Shown here: piece after piece, positions 8,731 to 17,436 of the stretch
Layout of the letters: every line of letters begins with the position of its first letter
How positions within the stretch are numbered: position 1 is the first letter of the stretch
Assembly: GCA_036734385.1 (NCBI GenBank)
Contig: DAIMYQ010000011.1
Coordinates: 1-46,143 of the forward strand
Reading direction: 5' to 3'
Source of the DNA: JAAYPI01 sp036734385
GTDB lineage: Bacteria; Bacteroidota; Bacteroidia; Bacteroidales; Paludibacteraceae
DNA length: 46,143 nt
Notes under the pieces: model-generated
The model's database searches: none
What the model was told of the DNA's origin: nothing
The model's input: only the letters and a program-made list of their open reading frames with translations
Program-made: the position numbers and the translations under genes

Positions 8731-8755
8731 ACGAACACCGTTTAATGGTGCTCGT
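8731..8755. terminator. Bidirectional hairpin terminator
   Basis: ACGAACACC (8731-8739) pairs with GGTGCTCGT (8747-8755) around a 7-base loop. T-tracts follow on both strands. It lies between convergent genes. In the minus-strand RNA the single odd pair becomes G-U, so it should work slightly better for the RRM gene; it also ends the kds/prenyl synthase transcript. Confidence 0.8.
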
Positions 8756-8784
8756 TTTTCTCTCTCCGTGAAATAAATATCAAA

Positions 8785-9030
8785 TTAATTTCTAGGATTT
8801 GCTTCTTTAACAACTAATGTCCTTCCTTCAAATTCAGCACCATTAAGTTCTTCAATAGCACGTTTAGCTTCACTGTCATTCGACATTTCAGCAAAAGCAA
8901 AACCTTTTGATTTTCCAGTTTCTCTGTCTTTAACAAGTTTAACAGATTCTAAGGTACCATATTCTTCCAAGATACCTTTTAGGTCATTTTCTCGAACTCT
9001 GTAGTTCAAATTTCCAATGTAAATGTTCAT
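8785..9030 (-). CDS. Small RRM RNA-binding protein
   Basis: An 81-residue protein made of a single RNA recognition motif. RNP2 is IYIGNL (3-8) and RNP1 is KGFAFAEM (42-49), giving the aromatic pair that stacks on RNA bases. It resembles the Rbp proteins of Bacteroidetes and cyanobacteria, thought to act in cold adaptation or as general post-transcriptional regulators. The C-terminal tail is very short (KEANPRN), unlike Gly-rich-tailed relatives. It is a single-gene unit with a long A/T-rich leader (9031-9228) that contains a small hairpin at 9067-9083 (ATTCTCA/TGAGAAT) but no convincing promoter match. RNA targets cannot be read from the sequence. Confidence 0.92.
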   Translation of the reverse strand: MNIYIGNLNYRVRENDLKGILEEYGTLESVKLVKDRETGKSKGFAFAEMSNDSEAKRAIEELNGAEFEGRTLVVKEANPRN

Positions 9031-9228
9031 AAAAATTGATTAAAAAATAAATAAATGTTTCCGCAAATTCTCAATGTGAGAATCTACCACTGCAAAGGAA
9101 AGCATAATATTTTAATAAAATACAATTTTTAAAAAAAAGATTGATTTCTTACTTGAAAAATCGTCAAGATTGTTACAAAAATAGCTTTTTATTTGATAAT
9201 AAGGTAAGTATGGAATAAAAATGCTGTA

Positions 9229-10701
9229 TTATTGTTGTAATACTTCCATCCTATTTGCGTCCAAACGAATGAACGTAAATAAAAGAAGAGTGAAACTCCA
9301 CAAGGAAGAACCTCCGTAACTGAAAAAAACTAAAGGAATACCAATAACCGGAGCCAACCCAATAACCATCCCAATATTTACAGTAAAATGGAAGAATATT
9401 ATTCCGGCAACTGAATAACCATAGATTCGACTGAAAGAGGAACGCTGTCGTTCTGCTAAAATAAGTATTCGGATGAGCAGTGCCATATATAAAATGATTA
9501 CGACACTTGTGCCAACAAAACCTTCTTCTTCTCCTATTGTACAGAAAATAAAGTCTGTATCTTGTTCAGGAACATAATTGAGTTTCGTTTGTGTTCCATT
9601 TAAGAAACCTTTTCCCATAAATCCTCCTGATCCGATGCTTATTTTTGACTGGCGGACATTGTATCCCGCACCTTGAGGGTCATCTTCTATTCCTAAAACG
9701 ACCTTAATTCTTATTTGTTGGTGAGGTTCAAGTACATTATTGAAGAAATAATCGGCGCCAACACATAACCCAATTGTTCCTACAATGAATAGGGTAAAGA
9801 GAAAGTATTGTTTTTTCTTCTTGTAAAACCCCCAAAATATCAAATATATAATGCTAAAAATGATACTTATATAAGCAGTGACTGTGTAGCTAAGGAAAGT
9901 AATTTCAAAATAATGCAATAAACTGGAAATAGCGTATATCCCCATGTTTATAAGCAAAAATTTTCTTATTACACTCCTGTCATTTAAATAAAATTTTATC
10001 ATAAGAGCTACTGTGATAACAGCTAGGATGAAAACGATTACTAATCCCCACGACTCTTCAGAGGGTATGTTGTCAGGAGTTGGTAGATTGTTGTATCGCA
10101 GAAATAGCACAAAAAATAAGGCTAATAAAAATGCTAATAATAAGAAGATTCCGTTCATTCCTTCGCGGAAAAGAACAAACAAAAAGGATGCAAAAACTAG
10201 TGCAGAACCCGTTTCTTGTTGGGCAATAATAATTAAAAAGGGTAATCCGATAATAGTCGCAATAATCGCAATATTACGAGGTTTCATGAGAGAGAACTGA
10301 TAGGAACTCATAAATTTTGCAAGACACAGAGCTGTTGCATATTTTGCAAATTCTGCCGGTTGAACGCTTATGGATCCAATTTTTAGCCAAGAACGGGATC
10401 CTTTTATTTCAGGAGCTAGAAAGATGGTTGCAATGAGCAAAAGAATAACTAGGAAATAGATTAGGTATGCCAAATTGTTATATAACTTGCTGTCTATTAA
10501 TAAAACGGACAGTGCGATAGCTCCAGCCATCCCTATCCATATTAATTGTGCTCCATGTCTGGCTTGGAAATTAAAAATTTCCGGATTTTCGTAATCATAG
10601 CAGGCTGCATAGATTGTTATCCATCCGAATGCCACCATTACAACATATATGGCAATGGTAAACCAATCAAGAGATTTTATCAAACTGACTTTGCGAGGCA
10701 T
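9229..10701 (-). CDS. rodA: Peptidoglycan glycosyltransferase RodA
   Basis: RodA is the SEDS-family integral membrane enzyme that polymerises glycan strands for lateral wall growth, working with PBP2. The 490-residue protein has about ten or more hydrophobic segments. It carries the SEDS signatures GSRSWLKIGSISVQPAEFAK in the first half and, near the end, FCTIGEEEGF, GLAPVIGIPLVFFSYGGSS. The catalytic Asp of the family probably lies in the FAPEIKG-to-QPAEF/late-loop region; I did not pinpoint it. It is longer than E. coli RodA (about 370), with an extra hydrophilic/membrane stretch in the middle (roughly 200-320), as in Bacteroides. It is the last gene of the mre cluster, 32 bases after PBP2. 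Confidence 0.94.
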   Translation of the reverse strand: MPRKVSLIKSLDWFTIAIYVVMVAFGWITIYAACYDYENPEIFNFQARHGAQLIWIGMAGAIALSVLLIDSKLYNNLAYLIYFLVILLLIATIFLAPEIKGSRSWLKIGSISVQPAEFAKYATALCLAKFMSSYQFSLMKPRNIAIIATIIGLPFLIIIAQQETGSALVFASFLFVLFREGMNGIFLLLAFLLALFFVLFLRYNNLPTPDNIPSEESWGLVIVFILAVITVALMIKFYLNDRSVIRKFLLINMGIYAISSLLHYFEITFLSYTVTAYISIIFSIIYLIFWGFYKKKKQYFLFTLFIVGTIGLCVGADYFFNNVLEPHQQIRIKVVLGIEDDPQGAGYNVRQSKISIGSGGFMGKGFLNGTQTKLNYVPEQDTDFIFCTIGEEEGFVGTSVVIILYMALLIRILILAERQRSSFSRIYGYSVAGIIFFHFTVNIGMVIGLAPVIGIPLVFFSYGGSSLWSFTLLLFTFIRLDANRMEVLQQ

Positions 10702-10733
10702 ATTGTAATTTCTTTATAGTAGAGATATTGTAA

Positions 10734-12587
10734 TTAGTACAGTCGAGTTTCAAGCATTTTCTTATTCAAGTACTTACGTTGCATCTTAGTTGTATCTATT
10801 GTTCCTGTTAAATATTTTTCTATCATCAAACTGGCAATAGGAACTGCCCACGTGGCACCGAACCCTGCATTTTCTACGTAAACGGCAATCGCTATTTTGG
10901 GATTATTTTTTGGTGCAAAAGCAATAAAAATAGAGTGATCTTTTCCATGTGGATTTTGTGCTGTTCCCGTTTTGCCACAAATATCAATGCTATCTATCCT
11001 TCCTATTTGAGCGGTACCACTATTTACTGCTGCCAACATACCATCTATAACAGGGTCAAAGTATTTTTTGTTAATTTTGGATTGATGACGGGTACGGAAA
11101 CGAGTGTCTATTTGTCCTCCCTTAATTTCTTTTATGATGTGAGGTGTGTAAAAATATCCCCGATTCGCGATACAAGCAGCCAGATTTGCTGTTTGTATAG
11201 GGGTTGCAAGAACCTCTCCTTGACCGATGGCAATTGAAATGATCGTAGACGATTTCCAATGATTTTTGCCATAAATCTTATCATAACGAGAACTTTTCAA
11301 AATAAGTCCTCCCTTTTCATTTGGAAAATCGACATTTAATTTGCTTCCAAAACCTAAAGAAACGACATCATTTCTCCAAACATTATAGGCTTCACCGGAA
11401 CTGGCATATTTCGGATTATCAATCATTCCCTTCAATCCATAGCAGTAGTACGCATTACAAGAATTTTGTATTGAGCCTCGTAAATCTAAAGGAGAAGGGT
11501 GAGGGTGACAAGCTAGTTTGCTTCGTCCATAATAATAGCCTCTATTGCAAGGAAATTGAGTGTTCTCATTAATGATGCCTTCTTGTTGAAACACAAGAGC
11601 ATTCACAAGCTTAAAAGTTGATCCCGGAGGATATTGAGCCATCAATGGTCTGTCAAATAGGGGTTTGGTTGAATCTTTTTGCAAAGCGAGGTAGTTTTCT
11701 CCTCGTTTTCTTCCTACCAATAACCCGGGGTCAAAGGACGGACTTGATACGAGAGCCAAGATTTCCCCTGTAGAGGGTTCAATAGCAACAATACTACCGA
11801 GTTTCCCATTCATTAATTTTTCGCCATATTCTTGTAGATTCATATCCAAAGACATGACAAGGTCTTTTCCTGCTTTGGGTAAAATATCCTTTGCTCCATT
11901 CTGATATTTTCCTTTAATTCTTCCATGTACGTCGCGAAGCAATATTTCTACTCCCTTTTCTCCTCTCAGGTATTCTTCGTATTCTTTTTCAATTCCTGAT
12001 TGACCTTTATAGTCTCCTTTGTTGTAATATGAGTCTGCTTCTATTTGTCTTCTGTTGACCTCTCCAACAGAGCCAATTGCATGTGCTCCATAAGGTATTG
12101 TATAGTTTCTTAGAACTTTTTGTTGTACAAAGACTCCTTGAAATCGGAATAATTTTTCCTGTAGTCTTCCGTATTCGGAAACAGACAATTGAGACATGAA
12201 TATTTGAGGGGTATAGCGAGAATAACCATAATTTTTTTTCGTATCTTTTATTTCTTCTATGCGTTGGTTAAAATATTCTTTTGTTATACCTAAAATGTTG
12301 CAGAATGAAATCGTATCAAAGTTTTTCATTTCTCGCATAATCAGCATTAGGTCATAAACAGGTTGATTGGATACCATCAATTTATTGTTTCTATCGTAAA
12401 TCAGTCCTCTAGAAGGGTAGATTGTCTTTTTTAGAAAAGCATTGCTCTCTGCGTTTTCTTTGTAGCTTGAATCCAAAACTTGAATGTAAAAAAGTCGAAC
12501 AACGAAAATAAAAGCCACGGATAGCATGATAAGAATGATGACTTGTTGTCTGTTTTTTAGTTCTTGTTTTTTTATGCTGTCTTTCAT
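10734..12587 (-). CDS. mrdA: Penicillin-binding protein 2 (transpeptidase)
   Basis: PBP2 is the monofunctional class B transpeptidase of the elongation machinery. Residues 17-37 form the single membrane anchor; the rest is periplasmic. The active-site triads are complete: STFK at 323-326, SCN at 376-378 and KTG at 539-541. The N-terminal pedestal region holds the family segment SRGLIYDRN (59-67). The 617-residue length is normal. Its ATG overlaps the mreD stop as ATGA, suggesting translational coupling, and rodA follows 32 bases later, matching the known PBP2-RodA pairing. It would be a beta-lactam target. Confidence 0.95.
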   Translation of the reverse strand: MKDSIKKQELKNRQQVIILIMLSVAFIFVVRLFYIQVLDSSYKENAESNAFLKKTIYPSRGLIYDRNNKLMVSNQPVYDLMLIMREMKNFDTISFCNILGITKEYFNQRIEEIKDTKKNYGYSRYTPQIFMSQLSVSEYGRLQEKLFRFQGVFVQQKVLRNYTIPYGAHAIGSVGEVNRRQIEADSYYNKGDYKGQSGIEKEYEEYLRGEKGVEILLRDVHGRIKGKYQNGAKDILPKAGKDLVMSLDMNLQEYGEKLMNGKLGSIVAIEPSTGEILALVSSPSFDPGLLVGRKRGENYLALQKDSTKPLFDRPLMAQYPPGSTFKLVNALVFQQEGIINENTQFPCNRGYYYGRSKLACHPHPSPLDLRGSIQNSCNAYYCYGLKGMIDNPKYASSGEAYNVWRNDVVSLGFGSKLNVDFPNEKGGLILKSSRYDKIYGKNHWKSSTIISIAIGQGEVLATPIQTANLAACIANRGYFYTPHIIKEIKGGQIDTRFRTRHQSKINKKYFDPVIDGMLAAVNSGTAQIGRIDSIDICGKTGTAQNPHGKDHSIFIAFAPKNNPKIAIAVYVENAGFGATWAVPIASLMIEKYLTGTIDTTKMQRKYLNKKMLETRLY

Positions 12588-13084
12588 TTTGTTTTAATCA
12601 ATTCGAAACCAAGAATAAGTAAAAGAGTAACGATGGAGTTATATAGAACACGTAAAAGAATTAGCCAAAAATTATCGAAAGATAGGGCTTCGAGAAAGAA
12701 CAGACAAAAATGGTGAAGAAAAATTATTCCCAAGGCATATTTGATGTAGTTTGCAAATCCAAAAGATTTGATAGAAGGAATAATCAACTCGAAATCGTTG
12801 CGTAAGAAAAGTGCATTAATCCAGTAATTACGTAAGAAGGCAATTAGAACACACGAAAAACTATGAATTCCCATAGTGTTGCTGAAAACATCTATTGTTA
12901 GTCCTAATAGGAATGCTATTATTATGGCACTATTCCTATTCATGGCAACGGGCATTGATAGTATAAACCAAATGTAAACATATGGATTTATAAAACCTAA
13001 AAAGTCAATGTTGTTCAGGAAAAGCACTTGTAATGCAACAAGTAGTATAAAAAGCATCGCATTTTTTAAAAGTGATTCTATCAT
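12584..13084 (-). CDS. mreD: Rod-shape-determining protein MreD
   Basis: MreD is the small inner-membrane partner of MreC and PBP2 in the elongation complex. This 166-residue product is almost entirely hydrophobic, with about five membrane segments; the motif IAFLLGLTIDVFSNTMGIHSF, in the middle, is the best match to the family. Sequence conservation in MreD is low, so the identification leans on position: it overlaps mreC upstream and mrdA downstream, both by ATGA, in the standard mreB-C-D order. Confidence 0.9.
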   Translation of the reverse strand: MIESLLKNAMLFILLVALQVLFLNNIDFLGFINPYVYIWFILSMPVAMNRNSAIIIAFLLGLTIDVFSNTMGIHSFSCVLIAFLRNYWINALFLRNDFELIIPSIKSFGFANYIKYALGIIFLHHFCLFFLEALSFDNFWLILLRVLYNSIVTLLLILGFELIKTK

Positions 13085-13917
13085 GGATTCAATGATTTTT
13101 CAATTTCTGTTAGTTCTTTTTTGTTTTCAAAATAAACAACATTTACGTATGATAAATTTTGAAAATTTACGGCAAGCTTAACTTTTATATTGTAAAAACT
13201 GTTTGATTCAGAAGTGTCAAAATTCTTTATTGTTCCTACCAAAATACCTTCAGGGAAAATCGCTGAGAAACCGCTTGTTCGGATAGCTTCATTTTTGAAA
13301 ATTTTAACGTGGTGAGGAATTTCCTCAAGTGACCCGTAAGAAGGGCTTTTACCTTCCCACACTAAAGAACCAAAATATTTACTTGAATCAAGTCTACAAC
13401 TAATTTTCGCTCGTGGATTGAGGATAGGAATAACCACAGAAAAATTTTTCGAAACAGTAGATACTATGCCCACAACTCCCTTCGCATTTATAACACCCAT
13501 GTCAGGCTTAATGCCTGAGAGTGAGCCTCTGTTGAGGGTGATGTAATTTTGTTGCTTATTTACAGAGCTATTAATAACTTTAGCCTCAATGTATTTAAAT
13601 TGACTGTTCGCACTGGTACTATCCGTTTTTATAGCATTTGGCTTTAGGTCTGCTAATTTCTTTAGTAAGTAGCTGTTTTTGTTTTTAAGAGCATTGTTTT
13701 CTCTTGATAAAAGAGCATTTTCTCTGTTTAAATCAAAATATGCAGTTGCCTCGTTTACTGTTTCATAAATATTGCCAATAACAACATTGGCAGAACTTAA
13801 AAAGACTGATTGGTGATAATTATTATGCGATACAATCAAAGAAATGGAAACTATTTCTAACAATAGAAACAGAAGGAATGAACTTGATTTTATAAGAAAA
13901 CGCAAAAGATTTTCCAT
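13081..13917 (-). CDS. mreC: Rod-shape-determining protein MreC
   Basis: MreC is a bitopic membrane protein whose periplasmic part activates PBP2-RodA. It starts with a membrane segment (about 9-29), then a coiled coil (about 60-92, rich in Asn, Lys and Leu, e.g. ENALLSRENNALKNK), then the beta-barrel domain with KVINSSVNKQQNYITLNRG and the conserved GVINAKGVVGIVS. The length of 278 is normal. It ends overlapping mreD. A strong hairpin lies in the 143-base gap between mreB and this gene, the only sizeable gap in the cluster, so its level may be set separately from MreB. Confidence 0.94.
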   Translation of the reverse strand: MENLLRFLIKSSSFLLFLLLEIVSISLIVSHNNYHQSVFLSSANVVIGNIYETVNEATAYFDLNRENALLSRENNALKNKNSYLLKKLADLKPNAIKTDSTSANSQFKYIEAKVINSSVNKQQNYITLNRGSLSGIKPDMGVINAKGVVGIVSTVSKNFSVVIPILNPRAKISCRLDSSKYFGSLVWEGKSPSYGSLEEIPHHVKIFKNEAIRTSGFSAIFPEGILVGTIKNFDTSESNSFYNIKVKLAVNFQNLSYVNVVYFENKKELTEIEKSLNP

Positions 13918-13985
13918 ACTAAAAAAGCTTTGTTAAGTTAGGGAAAAGATTTTTCGTAAAACGATTATTTAAACCGCGATAAAAT

Positions 13986-14023
13986 AAATTGTCAGCAAAA
14001 GGAGCTTCTTCTGCTGACAATTT
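13986..14023 (-). terminator. Intra-operon hairpin between mreB and mreC
   Basis: A perfect 12-bp stem (13986-13997 with 14012-14023, core TTGTCAGCA/TGCTGACAA) closes a 14-base loop, and a T/A-rich run extends it on both sides. It lies 38 bases after the mreB stop. It could be a partial terminator or an RNA-stability element protecting mreB mRNA. Confidence 0.6.
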
Positions 14024-14060
14024 TATTTTCAATTCCCTTCGAGAAATAATAATCTATTTA

Positions 14061-15083
14061 TTATCTCATTAAGAAAGAATAATTATCAACATTTTTAAGA
14101 GCAATACCTGTTCCCCTTGCTACGGCACGAAGTGGATCATCTGCAATGTGGAAAGGAATGTTTATTTTGTCAGCCAAACGTTTGTCCAAGCCTTTTAGTA
14201 AGGCCCCACCACCAGCTAAATAGATACCATTACGAACAATATCAGCATATAATTCGGGAGGTGTTTGTTCTAATGCACTAAGTACAGCTATTTCTATTTT
14301 AGAGATGGACTTGTCTAAGCAATGTGCAATTTCTTGGTAAGAAACAGGGACTTCCATTGGCAACGCCGTCATACGGTTCGGTCCACGTACAATGTAATCT
14401 TCAGGTGCATTTTCTTCCAAGTCGGTAAGGGCAGCACCTACGTTTATTTTGATTAGTTCTGCGGTTCTTTCCCCCACTTTTATGTTGTGTTGTCTTCCCA
14501 TATAATCCATAATATCAGCAGTAAGGTCATCTCCTGCAATGCGAATAGAACGGTTACAAACAATGCCTCCAAGAGAAATTACAGCAATTTCGGTAGTTCC
14601 TCCACCTATATCGACAATCATGTTTCCTTCGGGAGCTTCTACATCCAATCCGATACCCATAGCGGCAGCCATTGGTTCAAATATCATATAAACTTCTCTT
14701 CCTCCGGCATGTTCGGAAGAATCTCTTACTGCACGCAATTCAACTTCGGTACTTCCTGAAGGAATACAGACAACCATCTTTAATGATGGGGAGAAAAATG
14801 AGTTTTTGTTACTAATCATTTTTATCATTCCTCTGATCATTATTTCCGCAGCGTAGAAGTCAGCAATTACACCATCTCGTAAAGGACGAATTGTACGAAT
14901 GTTTTCATGCGTTTTTCCCTGCATTTGTTGTGCTTTTGTACCGATTGCTATGAGCTTATCTGTACGTCCGTCTAAGGCAACTATTGAAGGTTCGTCAAGT
15001 ACAATTTTACCATTTTGTATGATAATTGTATTGGCCGTACCCAGGTCAATTGCTATTTCTTGAGTAAAAGAGAATAATCCCAT
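14061..15083 (-). CDS. mreB: Rod-shape-determining actin MreB
   Basis: MreB is the bacterial actin that forms membrane-bound filaments directing lateral wall synthesis. The 340-residue protein shows the actin-fold nucleotide motifs: IAIDLGTANT near the N-terminus (phosphate 1), IVDIGGGTTEIAVISLGG (phosphate 2) and GIYLAGGGALLKGLD (adenosine). The length and sequence are very close to other Bacteroidetes MreB. It follows purH by 22 bases on the same strand, the arrangement seen in Bacteroides, and leads mreC, mreD, mrdA and rodA. Confidence 0.97.
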   Translation of the reverse strand: MGLFSFTQEIAIDLGTANTIIIQNGKIVLDEPSIVALDGRTDKLIAIGTKAQQMQGKTHENIRTIRPLRDGVIADFYAAEIMIRGMIKMISNKNSFFSPSLKMVVCIPSGSTEVELRAVRDSSEHAGGREVYMIFEPMAAAMGIGLDVEAPEGNMIVDIGGGTTEIAVISLGGIVCNRSIRIAGDDLTADIMDYMGRQHNIKVGERTAELIKINVGAALTDLEENAPEDYIVRGPNRMTALPMEVPVSYQEIAHCLDKSISKIEIAVLSALEQTPPELYADIVRNGIYLAGGGALLKGLDKRLADKINIPFHIADDPLRAVARGTGIALKNVDNYSFLMR

Positions 15084-15105
15084 GTTATTTTCGTTTTAAA
15101 TTTTT

Positions 15106-16626
15106 TTAGTGTTTAAAGTGTCTTGTTCCGGTTGTTACCATTGCAATATTGTTTTCATTGCAATAATCGATAGAAAGTTGATCTTTTATAGACCCTCCTG
15201 GTTGTACAACGGCGGTAATGCCGGCTTCAGTTGCAATTTCCACACAATCAGGGAAAGGAAAAAATGCATCGGAAGCCATCACAGCTCCTTGTAGACTCAT
15301 GTTGAAAGCACCGGCTTTTTCAATAGCTTGACGTAAAGCATCTACTCGAGATGTTTGACCAACACCGCTGGCACAAAGTTGTTTGTTTTTGGCTAGTACA
15401 ATAGCATTGGATTTCGAGTGTTTCACAATCTTATTCGCAAAAACGAAATCCTCAATCTCTGTTGCAGTCGGTTCCTTTGTTGTAACGGTTTTGAAGTCTT
15501 TTTCAGTTTCTATATTTAAGTCTCTATCTTGAACAAGGACTCCATTAAGTAATGAACGAAATTGCGTTTTGTTTATTTTTGAATCTTTTAAAATAAGAAT
15601 AATTCTGTTTTTCTTTTGAGAGAGAATTTCTAAAGCATCCATGTCATAATCAGGAGCAATGATGACTTCGAAAAATAATTTGTTTATCTCTTCAGCAGTT
15701 TCTTTGTCAATAATAGCATTGGTTATAAGAACTCCCCCGAATGCAGAGATAGGATCGCCTGCCAAAGCATCTTTCCAAGCTTGAAGAAGAGTGTTACGAG
15801 ATGCTAATCCACAAGCATTGTTATGCTTAAGAATTGCAAATGTGATGTCATCAAAATCAGAAATTAAACTTACGGCTGCATCTATATCCAACAAGTTGTT
15901 GTATGAAATCTCTTTTCCTTGCAATTGCTCAAACATTTCTTCAAATTTGCCAAAAAAGAACCCTCTTTGGTGAGGATTTTCTCCGTAACGTAAAGGTTTC
16001 ATGTCGTTTCCGGAATAACGGAAAGCACTGTTCTTTGCTTCGTCAAAATAGTTGAAAATAGCTGAATCATAGTGAGAAGAAACGGCAAAAGCTTCTTTAG
16101 CAAAGAACTTACGTTGTTCCAACGTGCTTTTTGCTCCGTTTTCTTCCAGTAAATCAAAAAGGGGAGCATATTGAGCTTGAGAGGCTACGATTATTACGTC
16201 AGCAAAATTTTTAGCGGCAGCTCTGATAAGAGAAATACCACCGATATCGATTTTTTCAATAATATCTTCATCGGAAGCTCCTGAAGCTAAAGTTGCTTCG
16301 AAAGGGTATAAATCAACAATCACCAAATCAATTTCAGGAATGCCATACTCTTGTATTTGTGTATTATCACCATCTACGTTACGACGAGTAAGTATTCCTC
16401 CAAAAATTTTTGGATGTAGCGTTTTTACTCTTCCTCCCAAGATTGATGGATATCCGGTAAGATCTTCGACAGCTTGACAGGAGACTCCTAAAGATTCGAT
16501 GAATGATTGTGTTCCGCCTGTCGAAATAAATTCCACATTCTCGGCATGTAATTTAAGAATAATTTTATCCAAATTCTCCTTGTTGAAAACTGATACTAAG
16601 GCTCTTTTGATTATTTTTTGTTCCAT
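15106..16626 (-). CDS. purH: Bifunctional AICAR transformylase/IMP cyclohydrolase
   Basis: PurH catalyses the last two steps of IMP synthesis: formyl transfer from 10-formyl-THF to AICAR, then ring closure. The N-terminal MGS-like cyclohydrolase domain (about 1-140) contains EFISTGGTQSFIESLG and GGRVKTLHPKIFGGIL; the C-terminal transformylase carries the catalytic Lys-His pair in LKHNNACG. The protein has 506 residues, as expected. It is the first gene of the mre transcript, preceded by a Bacteroidetes -7 element at 16662-16669. Its folate cofactor depends on the DHFR/ThyA cycle encoded just upstream. Confidence 0.97.
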   Translation of the reverse strand: MEQKIIKRALVSVFNKENLDKIILKLHAENVEFISTGGTQSFIESLGVSCQAVEDLTGYPSILGGRVKTLHPKIFGGILTRRNVDGDNTQIQEYGIPEIDLVIVDLYPFEATLASGASDEDIIEKIDIGGISLIRAAAKNFADVIIVASQAQYAPLFDLLEENGAKSTLEQRKFFAKEAFAVSSHYDSAIFNYFDEAKNSAFRYSGNDMKPLRYGENPHQRGFFFGKFEEMFEQLQGKEISYNNLLDIDAAVSLISDFDDITFAILKHNNACGLASRNTLLQAWKDALAGDPISAFGGVLITNAIIDKETAEEINKLFFEVIIAPDYDMDALEILSQKKNRIILILKDSKINKTQFRSLLNGVLVQDRDLNIETEKDFKTVTTKEPTATEIEDFVFANKIVKHSKSNAIVLAKNKQLCASGVGQTSRVDALRQAIEKAGAFNMSLQGAVMASDAFFPFPDCVEIATEAGITAVVQPGGSIKDQLSIDYCNENNIAMVTTGTRHFKH

Positions 16627-16661
16627 GTATACGGATATTTCATTTTTCCCTGCAAAGCTAA

Positions 16662-16669
16662 CAAAAATA
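16662..16669 (-). promoter_or_regulatory. purH -7 element
   Basis: TATTTTTG on the minus strand, 35 bases before the purH ATG, with TTTC 20 bases upstream as a weak -33. A second -7-like match, TAGCTTTG, lies at 16660-16653. This probably drives purH and the mre genes. Confidence 0.5.
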
Positions 16670-16804
16670 GCTCATTCTTTGATACATAGGAAAGAAATAA
16701 TTGCAATTTTTTTTAACAGCAACAGAAAATATAAATTCATATTTCAAAGCTGTTAAAAATCGAGTAAAAATCGGAAAACAAGCAATCAAATGACGAAATA
16801 GTTA

Positions 16805-17302
16805 TTATTTTTCTTTACGAATTAAGTTTTCAAAGATGTAATTGGAGGAATGTGTTTCGTCTGCGTAATGTTGCTCGGAACTTTCTACTTCCCATTCAGA
16901 GAGGTTGATTTCCGGGAAAAAAGTATCTGCCTCAAATGTATTTTGTATTCGGGTTAAGTATAGTTTTTTTGCAAACGGATATGCTTGTTCGTATATAGAT
17001 GCACCTCCGATGATAAATACCTCTTCATCTGATGAACAATATGCGAATGCCTCATTTAAAGAGTGTACAATATTGCAGTTCGTAATCATAAGACTTTTGT
17101 TTCGTGATATAACAATGTTTTTTCTATTTGGCAAGGCTCCTTTGGGAAGTGAATCAAAGGTCTTTTTCCCCATAATAATTGTATGACCGGTAGTGAGTTG
17201 TTTGAATCTTTTCATATCATTGGGTAGGCGGCACAGAAGTTGATTGTCTTTACCAATTCCATTTTGTTCGTCGATAGCTACAATTATTGAAATAGTTGTC
17301 AT
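16805..17302 (-). CDS. folA: Dihydrofolate reductase
   Basis: FolA reduces dihydrofolate to tetrahydrofolate with NADPH and is the trimethoprim target. I use the ATG at 17302 (MTTISIIVAIDEQNGIG, 165 residues); a longer frame to 17374 would add a tail absent from the family. Marks are VAIDEQNGIGKDNQLLCRLPNDMKRF in sequence around the active-site Asp, TIIMGKKTFDSLP, and VFIIGGASIYEQAYPFA. It lies downstream of thyA, which produces the dihydrofolate it recycles. The 134-base gap contains a hairpin (17402-17429), so folA may be partly independent. Confidence 0.95.
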   Translation of the reverse strand: MTTISIIVAIDEQNGIGKDNQLLCRLPNDMKRFKQLTTGHTIIMGKKTFDSLPKGALPNRKNIVISRNKSLMITNCNIVHSLNEAFAYCSSDEEVFIIGGASIYEQAYPFAKKLYLTRIQNTFEADTFFPEINLSEWEVESSEQHYADETHSSNYIFENLIRKEK

Positions 17303-17401
17303 AATGATTTTTTGTATATTTTCACTTCTTTTATGTTGCGGAACGTGAGATTGGACGGTACCTTTGTTACGCATTTATAGTATTTGATTTTAAGGTTAAC
17401 A

Positions 17402-17429
17402 AATAGGTAGTCAAGCGTGGCTACCTATT
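17402..17429. terminator. Hairpin after thyA
   Basis: AATAGGTAG (17402-17410) pairs perfectly with CTACCTATT (17421-17429) around a 10-base loop, 7 bases past the thyA stop. The long T-run lies on the plus-strand side only, so on the thyA transcript it is a weak terminator or attenuator in front of folA. Confidence 0.4.
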
Positions 17430-17436
17430 GTTTTTT

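Noticed and set aside
17303..17374. Longer DHFR
   Set aside because: The extra 24 residues are not part of the DHFR fold, and MTTISIIVA is the usual beginning.
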